Shown here: one piece after another, positions 1 to 7,722 of the stretch
Layout: each line of letters starts with the position of its first letter
How positions within the stretch are numbered: the stretch's first letter is position 1
Assembly: GCF_900188295.1 (NCBI RefSeq)
Contig: NZ_FZNM01000003.1
Location: forward strand, 62,001-126,000
Reading direction: 5' to 3'
Origin: Paracoccus sediminis
Lineage (GTDB): Bacteria; Pseudomonadota; Alphaproteobacteria; Rhodobacterales; Rhodobacteraceae
Length of the DNA stretch: 64,000 nt
Notes under the pieces: model-generated
The model's database searches: none
Told to the model about the DNA's origin: nothing
What the model saw: only the letters and a program-made list of their open reading frames with translations
Position numbers and translations under genes: made by a program

Positions 1-441
1 CTGCGCGATCAGCAGGCCCAGCGGCCCGATGGCCCCCCCGGTCAGGCAGATCACTCCTTCGGCATGGGCGCACAACTCGTCCAGCGTGACATGCGGCAAC
101 GCGCCGCCGTCGCGCAGATACAGGCACGACGACAGCGCCATCAGATTCAGCCAGCCCGTCTCGTCCTGCGCCAGCAGAACCACCGGTCCTGTGGCGCTGC
201 CAAGGGTTTCGGGGACTTGCACCGTCATCTGGCACCCGACGATGGGCTGCACCCCCTTGTCCATTGCCTTGACGCTGAATTCCAGGGCCGCGAACATCGC
301 GTTGGTGTCCGTCAGCGCGACCGCGGGCATCCCGGCATCCGCCGCAAGGCCGGGCAGTTTGCCCACGGGGATCGCGCCTTCCAGCAGGGAATGCTCGGAA
401 TGCGTGCGGAGGTGGATGAATCGGGGGGGTTGCGCGGGCAT
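1..441 (-). CDS. dnaE: DNA polymerase III subunit alpha, N-terminal part (runs off the window)
   Basis: This encodes the catalytic alpha subunit of the replicative DNA polymerase. Only the first 147 codons are present; the gene continues past base 1. The visible part is the start of the PHP domain: the motif HLRTHSEHSLLEGA at residues 10-23 and VALTDTNAMFAALEF near residue 50 are typical of bacterial DnaE. The ATG at 441 directly precedes a protein-like start (MPAQPPRF). It is divergent from the ABC importer that begins at 536, leaving about 94 bases for both promoters. Identification is by family recognition of the N-terminus; the polymerase active site lies outside the window. Confidence 0.93.
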   Translation of the reverse strand, partial: MPAQPPRFIHLRTHSEHSLLEGAIPVGKLPGLAADAGMPAVALTDTNAMFAALEFSVKAMDKGVQPIVGCQMTVQVPETLGSATGPVVLLAQDETGWLNLMALSSCLYLRDGGALPHVTLDELCAHAEGVICLTGGAIGPLGLLIAQ

Positions 442-535
442 GCCGGGTTTTTATCGCAATCTGTCGAAACAGCGCAATTGCCCAACCACCCGAATGCGCG
501 CTAAGCAGATAAGGATTTGACCAAGGGGACAAAAT

Positions 536-2056
536 TTGACCGACGCGGCAATGTTCCGGGCACAGGGGATCGGCAAATCCTATCCCGGCGTCCGCGCCAA
601 CGACGATGTGTCCTTCTGGGTCGCACCGGGCGAAATTCATGCTTTGCTGGGCGAAAACGGGGCGGGCAAATCCACGCTGGTCAAGATGATCTATGGTCTT
701 GTCCGTCCCGATGACGGTCAGATGACGCTGAACGGCCAGCCCCACCAGCCTGCCGATCCCCGCGCCGCAAGGGCGGCGGGGGTGGCGATGGTGTTCCAGC
801 ATTTCAGCCTGTTCGACGCGCTGACGGTCGCCGAAAACATCGCCCTGGGGATGGAGAACCCGCCGCCCCGGCGCGAACTGTCGGCCCGGATCGCACAGGT
901 CAGCCGCGACTTCGGCCTGCCGCTGAATCCCGCGCGCCGAATCGTCACCCTGTCGGCCGGCGAACGCCAGCGGGTCGAGATCATCCGCTGCCTGTTGCAG
1001 AACCCGCGCCTGCTGATTATGGACGAACCCACCAGCGTCCTGACCCCTCAGGAAGCGGAACTGCTGTTCGCGACCCTGCGCACGCTGGCGGACCGGGGCA
1101 CGGCGATCCTGTACATCAGCCACAAGCTGGACGAAATCCGCACCCATTGCGACCGCGCCACGATTCTGCGCCACGGCCGCGTCGTGGACAGTTGCGACCC
1201 GCGCGCCCATTCCGCCCGCGATCTTGCCGCGATGATGGTCGGCGGCGCGATGCGGCCCATCGACCGCAGCGGCCGCCGCGCGGGCGAGGTTCTGTTGCAG
1301 GTGGGCGCCCTATCCCAGCCCGCGCCGTCGGCCGAAGGCACCGCGCTGAAGTCGGTGGCCCTGACGCTCCGCGCGGGCGAGATTCTGGGCATCGGCGGCG
1401 TCGCGGGCAACGGTCAGGACGAACTGCTGGCCGCGCTGTCGGGCGAGGCCCGCAGCGCCCCCGGCACGATCCTGCTGGGCGGCGCCGACCTGTCCCGCCT
1501 TGGCCCCGAGGCGCGGCGCCGCGCCGGTCTGCTGGCCGCGCCCGAGGATCGGCTGGGCCATGCCGCCGTTCCCGATTTCAGCCTGGCCGAGAACGCCTTG
1601 CTGACCGCAGGCGCGCGCAAGGGGCTGGTCCGCAAGGGGCTGATCGACCGCCCCGCCGCCCGCGCCTTTGCCGAAAGCGTCATCCGCGCCTTCGATGTGC
1701 GCACGCCGGGACCGGGCACCGCCGCCAGGGCGCTGTCTGGCGGCAACCTGCAAAAATTCGTCATCGGGCGCGAAGTCATACAGGCCCCCCGCGTGCTGGC
1801 GGTGAACCAGCCGACCTGGGGTGTCGATGCGGGCGCCGCCGCCGCCGTGCGCCAGTCGCTGCTGGATTTGGCGCGGTCCGGAGCGGGCGTCATTGTCATC
1901 TCTCAGGATCTGGACGAACTCTTGGAACTCTCAGACCGCTTCTGCGCCCTGAACGAAGGCCGCCTGTCCGATCCCGTCCCGACCGAAGGCCTGACCCTGG
2001 ACAGGATCGGCCTGATGCTGGGCGGCGCGCATGGGATGGAGGTCGCGCACCCATGA
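536..2056 (+). CDS. BMP-type (probable nucleoside) ABC importer, ATP-binding protein
   Basis: Cytoplasmic ATPase of an importer of the YufO/NupA kind, with two nucleotide-binding domains in one 506-residue chain. Domain 1 has Walker A GENGAGKS at residues 39-46, signature LSAGERQRVE and Walker B LLIMDEPTS. Domain 2 has the degenerate GVAGNGQ loop usual for sugar and nucleoside importers, with LSGGNLQKFVIGRE as signature. The TTG start at 536 is chosen because AAGGGG lies about 8 bases upstream; the next ATG (551) would be too far from it. The stop overlaps the next ATG in ATGA, so translation is probably coupled to the permease. Substrate is inferred from the BMP-family binding protein at 4053. 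Confidence 0.9.
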   Translation: MTDAAMFRAQGIGKSYPGVRANDDVSFWVAPGEIHALLGENGAGKSTLVKMIYGLVRPDDGQMTLNGQPHQPADPRAARAAGVAMVFQHFSLFDALTVAENIALGMENPPPRRELSARIAQVSRDFGLPLNPARRIVTLSAGERQRVEIIRCLLQNPRLLIMDEPTSVLTPQEAELLFATLRTLADRGTAILYISHKLDEIRTHCDRATILRHGRVVDSCDPRAHSARDLAAMMVGGAMRPIDRSGRRAGEVLLQVGALSQPAPSAEGTALKSVALTLRAGEILGIGGVAGNGQDELLAALSGEARSAPGTILLGGADLSRLGPEARRRAGLLAAPEDRLGHAAVPDFSLAENALLTAGARKGLVRKGLIDRPAARAFAESVIRAFDVRTPGPGTAARALSGGNLQKFVIGREVIQAPRVLAVNQPTWGVDAGAAAAVRQSLLDLARSGAGVIVISQDLDELLELSDRFCALNEGRLSDPVPTEGLTLDRIGLMLGGAHGMEVAHP

Positions 2057-3129
2057 TCCGCTTGGTTCCCCGCACCGAAACCCCCGCCCTGTTGCAGGTC
2101 GTCACCCCCGTCCTGGCGGTGCTGGCCACGATGCTGGCGGGCGGGCTGCTGTTCGCCGTCATGGGATATGACCCCGTGGCAGCCATCAAGACGATCTTCT
2201 GGGATCCGCTGTTCGGCCCGGCCGCCAGCTATTCCCGCCCGCAACTGCTGGTCAAGGCGGCGCCGCTGATCCTGATCGCATCCGGGCTGGCGGTGGGTTT
2301 CCGCGCGGGCATCTGGAACATCGGGGCCGAGGGGCAGTACATCATCGGCGCCATCACCGGCGCCGCCGTGGCGCTGACGGCCTATCCGGCGGCGGGGATG
2401 TGGATCTTTCCGGCCATGGTCATCGCGGGTGCTGCGGGCGGCTGGGCCTGGGGCATGATCCCGGCCCTGCTGCGCAACTGGTTCGGCGCGTCCGAGATCC
2501 TGGTGTCGCTGATGCTGGTCTATGTCGCGCAGCGCATCGCCGCCTGGATGGCATTCGGCCCGATGAAGAACCCCGAAGGCTTCGGCTTTCCCGGTTCGCG
2601 CAACCTGCAACAATATCCCGCCGCCGCGAACCCCGAACTGATCCCCGGCACCGGCGCGCATTGGGGCGTGGTCGCGGCGGTCCTTGCGGTGCTGGCAACA
2701 TGGTTCCTGATGTCGCGCCACATCCGCGGCTTTCACATCCGCGCCGCGGGCGCCGCGCCGCGCGCCGCGCGCTTTGCCGGCGTGAAGCCTGAAACCCTGG
2801 TCGCCTTCTGTCTGGGCCTGTCGGGCGCGCTGGCCGGAATGGCCGGGCTGTTCGAGGTCGCCGGCCCCGCCGGCCAGATCACCGACAAGGTGGGCGTGGG
2901 TTACGGCTTCACCGCGATCATCGTGGCCTTCCTGGGCCGCCTGCACCCTGTGGGCATCCTGCTGGCCGGGCTGCTGCTGGCCCTGACCTATATCGGCGGC
3001 GAACTGGCGCAGTTGACGATGAACCTGCCCGCCGCGACCGTGCAGGTGTTCCAGGGAATGCTTCTGTTCTTCCTGCTGGGCTTCGATCTGCTGACCCGCT
3101 ACCGCATCGCCCGGAGGATCACGGCATGA
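2053..3129 (+). CDS. BMP-type ABC importer, permease 1
   Basis: Inner-membrane permease of 358 residues, YufP/NupP-like (branched-chain/simple-sugar permease superfamily). Multiple hydrophobic segments are visible, beginning with VVTPVLAVLATMLAGGLLF. The conserved loop ASGLAVGFRAGIWNIGAEGQ near residue 75 is characteristic of this family, where the GxWNIGAEGQ stretch is nearly invariant. The ATG at 2053 lies inside the stop of the ATPase gene and the stop overlaps the start of permease 2, so the four transporter genes form one operon. It should pair with permease 2 to form the channel. Nucleoside specificity is inferred from the family, not seen. Confidence 0.9.
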   Translation: MIRLVPRTETPALLQVVTPVLAVLATMLAGGLLFAVMGYDPVAAIKTIFWDPLFGPAASYSRPQLLVKAAPLILIASGLAVGFRAGIWNIGAEGQYIIGAITGAAVALTAYPAAGMWIFPAMVIAGAAGGWAWGMIPALLRNWFGASEILVSLMLVYVAQRIAAWMAFGPMKNPEGFGFPGSRNLQQYPAAANPELIPGTGAHWGVVAAVLAVLATWFLMSRHIRGFHIRAAGAAPRAARFAGVKPETLVAFCLGLSGALAGMAGLFEVAGPAGQITDKVGVGYGFTAIIVAFLGRLHPVGILLAGLLLALTYIGGELAQLTMNLPAATVQVFQGMLLFFLLGFDLLTRYRIARRITA

Positions 3130-4016
3130 TTATCGACCCCATTGCCCTGTTCCTGCTGCTCCTGTCGGCCTCTACCCCCATCCTGTTCGCGGCCCTTGGC
3201 GAACTGGTCGTCGAACGCGCGGGCGTCCTGAACCTGGGGGTCGAGGGGATGATGATTACCGGCGCCCTGGCGGGATTCGCCGCCGCCTATCACACGGGCA
3301 ACCCCTGGCTGGGCTTTGCCGCCGCTGCCCTGGCCGGGGCGCTGATCGCCATGCCCTTTGCCGTGCTGACGCAGTTCCTGCTGTCGAACCAGGTCGCATC
3401 GGGTCTGGCGTTGACGCTGTTCGGTCTGGGCATGGCCGCGCTGTTCGGCAAGCCGGTCGAAGGGGTCAAGGCCCCCGCCATGGCATCCGGCCCGCTGGAC
3501 CTGAACTGGATCGTCTGGCTGGGACTGGGGATGGTGCCCGCGATCTGGTGGTTCCTGAACCGATCCCGCGCCGGGCTGATCCTGCGGGGCATGGGCGAAA
3601 ATCACGATGCGGCCCATGCCCTGGGTTACGACGTGCGCCGGGTTCGCATCGCGGCCATTGCGTTCGGCGGCGCCATGGCGGGGATCGGCGGGGCATTCAT
3701 ATCCATCGCGACGGTCCTGCAATGGACCGAAGGGATGACGGCGGGCGCGGGCTGGATCGCGCTGGCCATCGTGGTCTTTTCGAACTGGACCGCGCCGGGG
3801 GTCATGGCGGGGGCCTGGCTGTTCGGCGGCGTGACGGTGCTGCAACTGCGCCTTCAGGCGGCGGGCGTCCGGGTGCCGGTGCAACTGCTGTCGATGGCGC
3901 CTTATCTGGCGACCATCCTTGTGCTGGTGGCCATCTCGGCCCGGCAGAAATTCAGCCGCCGGGCGGGCAGCGCCGCGCCCGGATCGCTGGGCCAGACCTT
4001 CCATGCGCTGCGCTGA
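3126..4016 (+). CDS. BMP-type ABC importer, permease 2
   Basis: Second inner-membrane permease, 296 residues, YufQ/NupQ-like. It carries the family signature ERAGVLNLGVEGMMITGALA near residues 30-50, equivalent to the WNIGAEGQ loop of permease 1, and long hydrophobic runs throughout. It starts at the ATG overlapping the permease 1 stop (ATGA). A 36-base gap with its own ribosome-binding site (CAGGAGAG) separates it from the binding-protein gene, which fits the usual need for more binding protein than permease. Confidence 0.9.
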   Translation: MIIDPIALFLLLLSASTPILFAALGELVVERAGVLNLGVEGMMITGALAGFAAAYHTGNPWLGFAAAALAGALIAMPFAVLTQFLLSNQVASGLALTLFGLGMAALFGKPVEGVKAPAMASGPLDLNWIVWLGLGMVPAIWWFLNRSRAGLILRGMGENHDAAHALGYDVRRVRIAAIAFGGAMAGIGGAFISIATVLQWTEGMTAGAGWIALAIVVFSNWTAPGVMAGAWLFGGVTVLQLRLQAAGVRVPVQLLSMAPYLATILVLVAISARQKFSRRAGSAAPGSLGQTFHALR

Positions 4017-4052
4017 CGCACGCGCCTTTGAGTTCAACAGGAGAGAAAGCAG

Positions 4053-5132
4053 ATGAACCGCAGACAGCTTATCGCCAGCGTCGCCGCCCTGACGACGACC
4101 AGCCTTGCCATGCCGGGCTGGGCGCAGGATGGACCCCTCAAGGTGGGCTTCATCTATGTCGGCCCGGTGGGCGACGGCGGCTGGACCTATCAGCACGACC
4201 AGGGCCGCCTGGCGGTCGAGGAGGAATTCGGCGACCGCGTCGAAACCACCTTCATCGAAAGCGTCCCCGAAGGCGCCGATGCCGAACGCGCGATCACCCA
4301 GCTGGCGCTGGCGGGCAACCAGCTGATCTTCACCACCAGCTTCGGCTTCATGGATCCCACGATCAACGTCGCGGCCAAATTCCCCGATGTCAAATTCGAA
4401 CACGCGACCGGCTACAAGCGCGCCGACAACGTCGCCACCTATGACGCCCGCTTCTACGAAGGCCGTGCCGTGATCGGCACCATCGCGGGCCGGATGACCA
4501 AGTCGAACAAGATCGGCTATATCGGTTCCTTCCCGATCCCCGAGGTGATCCAGGGCATCAACAGTTCCTTCATCCATGCCCGCAAGGTGAACCCCGATGT
4601 CGAAATGCGCGTCGTCTGGGCCTATAGCTGGTTCGACCCGGCGAAAGAGGCTGACGCCGCGGCCGCCCTGCTGGCCGAGGGCGTGGACGTGATCCTGCAA
4701 CACACCGATTCCACCGCCCCCCTGGCCAAGGCGCAGGAAGCGGGCGCCATCGGTTTCGGCCAGGCCAGCGACATGGCGGCCTTTGCCCCCACGCCGCGCG
4801 TGTCGTCCATCATCGACAACTGGGCACCTTATTATATCAAGCGCGTAGGCCAGGTTCTGGATGGCACCTGGACGTCCGAGGCCACCTGGGCCGGGATCGG
4901 CGACGGCGAGGTCGTGATCGGCGACATCACCGACGCCGTTCCTGCCGAGGTCAAGGCCGAGGCCGAGGCGTTGCGCGACAAGATCGGCGCGGGCGAATAC
5001 CACCCCTTCACCGGCCCGCTGAACAAGGCCGACGGATCGGTCTGGCTGGCCGAGGGCGAGGTCGCCTCGGACGAGGATCTCTCCAGCATGAACTTCTATG
5101 TCGAAGGCATCACGGCGGAAATCCCGCAGTAA
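4053..5132 (+). CDS. BMP-family periplasmic substrate-binding protein
   Basis: Periplasmic binding component of the importer, 359 residues, of the BMP/PnrA/Med lipoprotein superfamily that mostly binds purine nucleosides. The N-terminus MNRRQLIASVAALTTTSLAM is a signal peptide with twin arginines (a possible Tat signal) ending near PGWAQ. The family pattern is visible: KVGFIYVGPVGDGGWTYQHD at the mature start, NQLIFTTSFGFMDPTINVA, then GYIGSFPIPEVIQGIN. No lipobox cysteine is seen, so it is probably soluble. CAGGAGAG precedes the ATG. Two hairpins follow the stop. Exact ligand (nucleoside or another purine) cannot be read from sequence. Confidence 0.88.
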   Translation: MNRRQLIASVAALTTTSLAMPGWAQDGPLKVGFIYVGPVGDGGWTYQHDQGRLAVEEEFGDRVETTFIESVPEGADAERAITQLALAGNQLIFTTSFGFMDPTINVAAKFPDVKFEHATGYKRADNVATYDARFYEGRAVIGTIAGRMTKSNKIGYIGSFPIPEVIQGINSSFIHARKVNPDVEMRVVWAYSWFDPAKEADAAAALLAEGVDVILQHTDSTAPLAKAQEAGAIGFGQASDMAAFAPTPRVSSIIDNWAPYYIKRVGQVLDGTWTSEATWAGIGDGEVVIGDITDAVPAEVKAEAEALRDKIGAGEYHPFTGPLNKADGSVWLAEGEVASDEDLSSMNFYVEGITAEIPQ

Positions 5133-5136
5133 GGAA

Positions 5137-5168
5137 GGGGGCGCCGCCCCCAAATCCTTTCAGGATTT
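5137..5168 (+). terminator. double hairpin after the BMP importer operon
   Basis: Two back-to-back inverted repeats begin 4 bases after the binding-protein stop: GGGGGCGCCGCCCCC (5137-5151) and AAATCCTTTCAGGATTT (5152-5168). No T-run follows. It is the likely 3' end of the importer mRNA, and is followed by a dispersed box at 5175. Confidence 0.6.
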
Positions 5169-5174
5169 CCCCCC

Positions 5175-5197
5175 GGGATATTTGGCCCAAGGCAAAG
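5175..5197 (+). repeat. dispersed intergenic box, copy 1
   Basis: Bases 5175-5197 read GGGATATTTGG then CCCAAGGCAAAG. The same box recurs at 5316-5336, 44234-44256 and 47247-47269, always next to a GC-rich hairpin. A partial copy (TCCAAGGCAAAGCGCC) lies at 5268-5283. Here it sits downstream of a plus-strand operon in the same orientation. Confidence 0.65.
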
Positions 5198-5315
5198 AGG
5201 CGGAACGGTTTGTTAACCTTTGCCTGTCATGGTGAGCTTACGGCACAGGCGGGGACGCCGATGACCGTCCAAGGCAAAGCGCCCCGTTTCCTTGTGGAAG
5301 CGGGGCGTGATCGTA

Positions 5316-5336
5316 TTGCCTTGGTCGAAATATCCT
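5316..5336 (-). repeat. dispersed intergenic box, copy 2
   Basis: On the minus strand this reads CAGGATATTTCGACCAAGGCAA, the same box as at 5175 in opposite orientation. It lies downstream of purU (minus), beyond the purU hairpin, so its orientation matches that of its gene. Confidence 0.65.
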
Positions 5337-5363
5337 GCGGGGGGAGGCGCGCGTCAGCGCGGC

Positions 5364-5382
5364 GGGGGGCGCAAAGCCCCCC
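5364..5382 (-). terminator. hairpin downstream of purU
   Basis: Inverted repeat GGGGGGC / GCCCCCC with a five-base loop, 7 bases beyond the purU stop. Followed on the minus strand by the dispersed box at 5316-5336. There is no clear U-tract, so termination by the hairpin alone is an inference. A second imperfect hairpin (5280-5307, GCCCCG...CGGGGC) lies further downstream. Confidence 0.5.
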
Positions 5383-5389
5383 CTTTAGC

Positions 5390-6274
5390 CTATCCCATCC
5401 GTTCGCTGACATAGCTGCCGGGCGATGGGGGAAAGACCACCGTCTTGTCGCCGTTCAGGAACACCCGGCCGTGGATGTGGGCATGGATGGCGCGGGCCAG
5501 CACCTGCGCTTCGACATCGCGCCCCAGCGACACATAGTCGCCGGTCGATTGCGCATGGGTCACGCGCACCGTATCCTGTTCGATGATCGGGCCTTCGTCC
5601 AGATCGGCGGTCACGTAATGGCTGGTCGCGCCGATCAGCTTGACCCCCCGTTCATAGGCCTGCTTGTAGGGATTCGCGCCCTTGAACGACGGCAGGAAGG
5701 AATGGTGGATATTGATGATCCGGCCCGACATGGCCTGGCACATCTCGTCCGACAGCACCTGCATGTAACGCGCCAGCACGATCAGTTCGGCGCCAGTGTC
5801 GCGGACGATGCGCATCTGTTCGGCCTCGGCCTGGGCCTTGTTCTCGGGCGTGACCTTGATGCAGTAATAGGGCAGATCGTGGTTCACGACGACCTTCTGA
5901 TAGTCCATGTGATTGGAAATCACCGCCACGATGTCGATGGGCAGCGCGCCGATCCGCCAGCGGTACAGCAGGTCGTTCAGGCAATGCCCGAACCGGCTGA
6001 CCATGATGACGACCTTCCTCTTGACGGCATCGTCGCTGAACTCGGCCTCCATCCCGAAGCGTTCGGCGATGGGGGCGATGCCGTCCTGCAACCGGTCCAG
6101 GGTGGCCGCGCCTTCGGACCGAAAGCGGACGCGCATGAAGAAGCGGCCCGTTTCGGTGTCGTCGAACTGCGCGCTGTCGGTGATGTTGCAGTCCTGGCCC
6201 GCAAGAAAGCCGGAAACCGCGGCCACGATCCCGCGGGTCGAGGCGCAGGTGACGCGCAGCGTATAGCTTTTCAT
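5390..6274 (-). CDS. purU: formyltetrahydrofolate deformylase
   Basis: Hydrolyses 10-formyl-tetrahydrofolate to formate and tetrahydrofolate, balancing one-carbon pools and supplying formate for purine synthesis. The 294 residues match the usual family length. An N-terminal ACT domain (about residues 4-75, SYTLRVTCASTRGIVAAV) is followed by a formyltransferase fold with the catalytic INIHHSFLPSFKGANPY segment and the DEGPIIEQD aspartate region. The ATG at 6274 is chosen because AGGAAAG lies just upstream and the ACT domain begins at once; longer in-frame starts add a non-conserved tail. It shares the minus strand with the upstream amidohydrolase, 147 bases apart. Confidence 0.94.
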   Translation of the reverse strand: MKSYTLRVTCASTRGIVAAVSGFLAGQDCNITDSAQFDDTETGRFFMRVRFRSEGAATLDRLQDGIAPIAERFGMEAEFSDDAVKRKVVIMVSRFGHCLNDLLYRWRIGALPIDIVAVISNHMDYQKVVVNHDLPYYCIKVTPENKAQAEAEQMRIVRDTGAELIVLARYMQVLSDEMCQAMSGRIINIHHSFLPSFKGANPYKQAYERGVKLIGATSHYVTADLDEGPIIEQDTVRVTHAQSTGDYVSLGRDVEAQVLARAIHAHIHGRVFLNGDKTVVFPPSPGSYVSERMG

Positions 6275-6390
6275 GATGTTCCGCTTTCCTGACTGTCCGG
6301 GTGACAGCATTTCGGCCGATTGGCGCGGAATGACAATCGCATTTCCGACACCGCCGGGGGGCATTGCGACATCCCCGGCGGCATCGATCA

Positions 6391-6435
6391 TTCAGGCGGC
6401 GACCGTTCAGGCGGGGGGCATTCAGGCGGCGGGCA
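6391..6435 (+). repeat. three tandem 15-bp repeats at the 3' end of the amidohydrolase gene
   Basis: TTCAGGCGG begins at 6391, 6406 and 6421, giving three imperfect 15-base units. The third unit contains the stop codon of the amidohydrolase gene. The spacing is exact, the last bases of each unit vary. No function is evident. Confidence 0.55.
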
Positions 6436-7588
6436 TCCGCTGTTCGACCATGCCAGCATACCAGCTGGATCCGGCAGGGATGGCGTCGTCGTTGAAGTTG
6501 TAGGCCGGGTGGTGGACCATCGCCGTGTCGCCGTTGCCCACGAAGATATAGGCGCCGGGCCTTTCGTTCAGCATGTAGCTGAAATCCTCTCCGCCCATCA
6601 TCGGCTGCATCGACAGGTTCACGTCGCCCGCGATGGCGCGCGCCACATCGGCGGCCCAGACCGTCGCTTGGTCGTCGTTCACCGTGACCGGATAGCCGCG
6701 ATGGTAATCGACCTGGGCAGTCGCGCCCATCGCGGCGGCAAGGTTGGTCGCGACGCGGGTGATGCCTTCCTCCAACTGGTCGCGGACGCCTGCGTCCAGG
6801 CTGCGGGCGGTGCCCTTCAGCTTCACGACCTGCGGGATCACGTTGTGCGCGGTCGAATCGGTGGATACGACGCAGACCGATATCACGGCGTTCTTCAGGG
6901 GATCGATGTTGCGCGCCACCACCGATTGCAGCGCCACGATGATCTGGGCGGCGGTCAGGGTGGTGTCGATGCATTCGTGCGGCTTGGCCGCGTGGCCGCC
7001 CTTGCCCGTCACGATGATGTCGAACTGGTCGGCCGCCGCCATCATCGCGCCGGGCTTGATGGAAAAGCTGCCCACCGGCATTCCGGGCATGTTGTGCATT
7101 CCATAGAATTCCTGGATGTTCCAGCGATCGACAAGCCCGTCCTGGACCATCGCGTCGCCGCCGCCGCCGCCTTCCTCGGCGGGCTGGAAGATCACCACGG
7201 CGGTGCCGTCGAAGTTGCGCGTTTCGGCCAGGTATTTGGCCGCCCCCAGCAGCATGGCGGTATGGCCGTCATGGCCGCAGGCGTGCATCGTGCCCGGCGT
7301 CTTGGAGGCATAGTCCAGCCCGGTCTGTTCGATGATCGGCAGCGCGTCCATGTCGGCGCGCAGGCCCACCACGCGGCCGTTGCTGTCGGTCTTGCCCTTG
7401 ATGACACCCACCACGCCGGTCCGGCCCACGCCCGTCGTCACCTCGTCGCAGCCGAAATCGCGCAGCAATTCGGCCACGCGGCCCGCGGTGCGGTGGACAT
7501 CGTACAGAAGTTCGGGATGTTCGTGGAAATCGCGCCGCCAGGCGGTGATTTCGGGCAGAAGTTCGGCAAATCGGTTCTTGACGGGCAT
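6422..7588 (-). CDS. M20D-family amidohydrolase (hippurate hydrolase / IAA-amino acid hydrolase-like)
   Basis: A 388-residue metal-dependent aminoacylase-type hydrolase, probably cytoplasmic, that removes acyl groups from N-acyl amino acids or similar amides. Metal-binding motifs of the family are visible: GLRADMDALPI, the GTMHACGHDGHTAML block, EEGGGGGDAMV, and YGMHNMPGMPVG. The C-terminal MMGGEDFSYM motif supplies a further ligand region. The ATG at 7588 has AAGGAGA 8 bases upstream; a longer reading to 7672 lacks such support. The next gene on the same strand is purU. The natural substrate cannot be assigned. Confidence 0.9.
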   Translation of the reverse strand: MPVKNRFAELLPEITAWRRDFHEHPELLYDVHRTAGRVAELLRDFGCDEVTTGVGRTGVVGVIKGKTDSNGRVVGLRADMDALPIIEQTGLDYASKTPGTMHACGHDGHTAMLLGAAKYLAETRNFDGTAVVIFQPAEEGGGGGDAMVQDGLVDRWNIQEFYGMHNMPGMPVGSFSIKPGAMMAAADQFDIIVTGKGGHAAKPHECIDTTLTAAQIIVALQSVVARNIDPLKNAVISVCVVSTDSTAHNVIPQVVKLKGTARSLDAGVRDQLEEGITRVATNLAAAMGATAQVDYHRGYPVTVNDDQATVWAADVARAIAGDVNLSMQPMMGGEDFSYMLNERPGAYIFVGNGDTAMVHHPAYNFNDDAIPAGSSWYAGMVEQRMPAA

Positions 7589-7670
7589 GTCGGGTCTCCT
7601 TTGCGGAGAGAGTAGGATTGCAGACTCGTCAAGGAAAGGGATTCTTTTGCACGACATGCAGAATCGCCGC

Positions 7671-7700
7671 AAAAAAGGCCCCGCCGATCAGGGCGGGGCC
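7671..7700 (-). terminator. Rho-independent terminator of the repeat-protein gene
   Basis: On the minus strand the stem GGCCCCGCC / GGCGGGGCC with a short loop is followed by six Ts (7671-7676). It lies 22 bases beyond the stop at 7723, a textbook intrinsic terminator. Confidence 0.88.
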
Positions 7701-7722
7701 GATATCATGGCGGTCGGTGGCC

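Noticed and set aside
3099..5153. A 684-codon minus-strand frame opposite the permease and binding-protein genes
   Set aside because: It is a high-GC shadow without motifs; the plus-strand genes match known families and overlap neatly.
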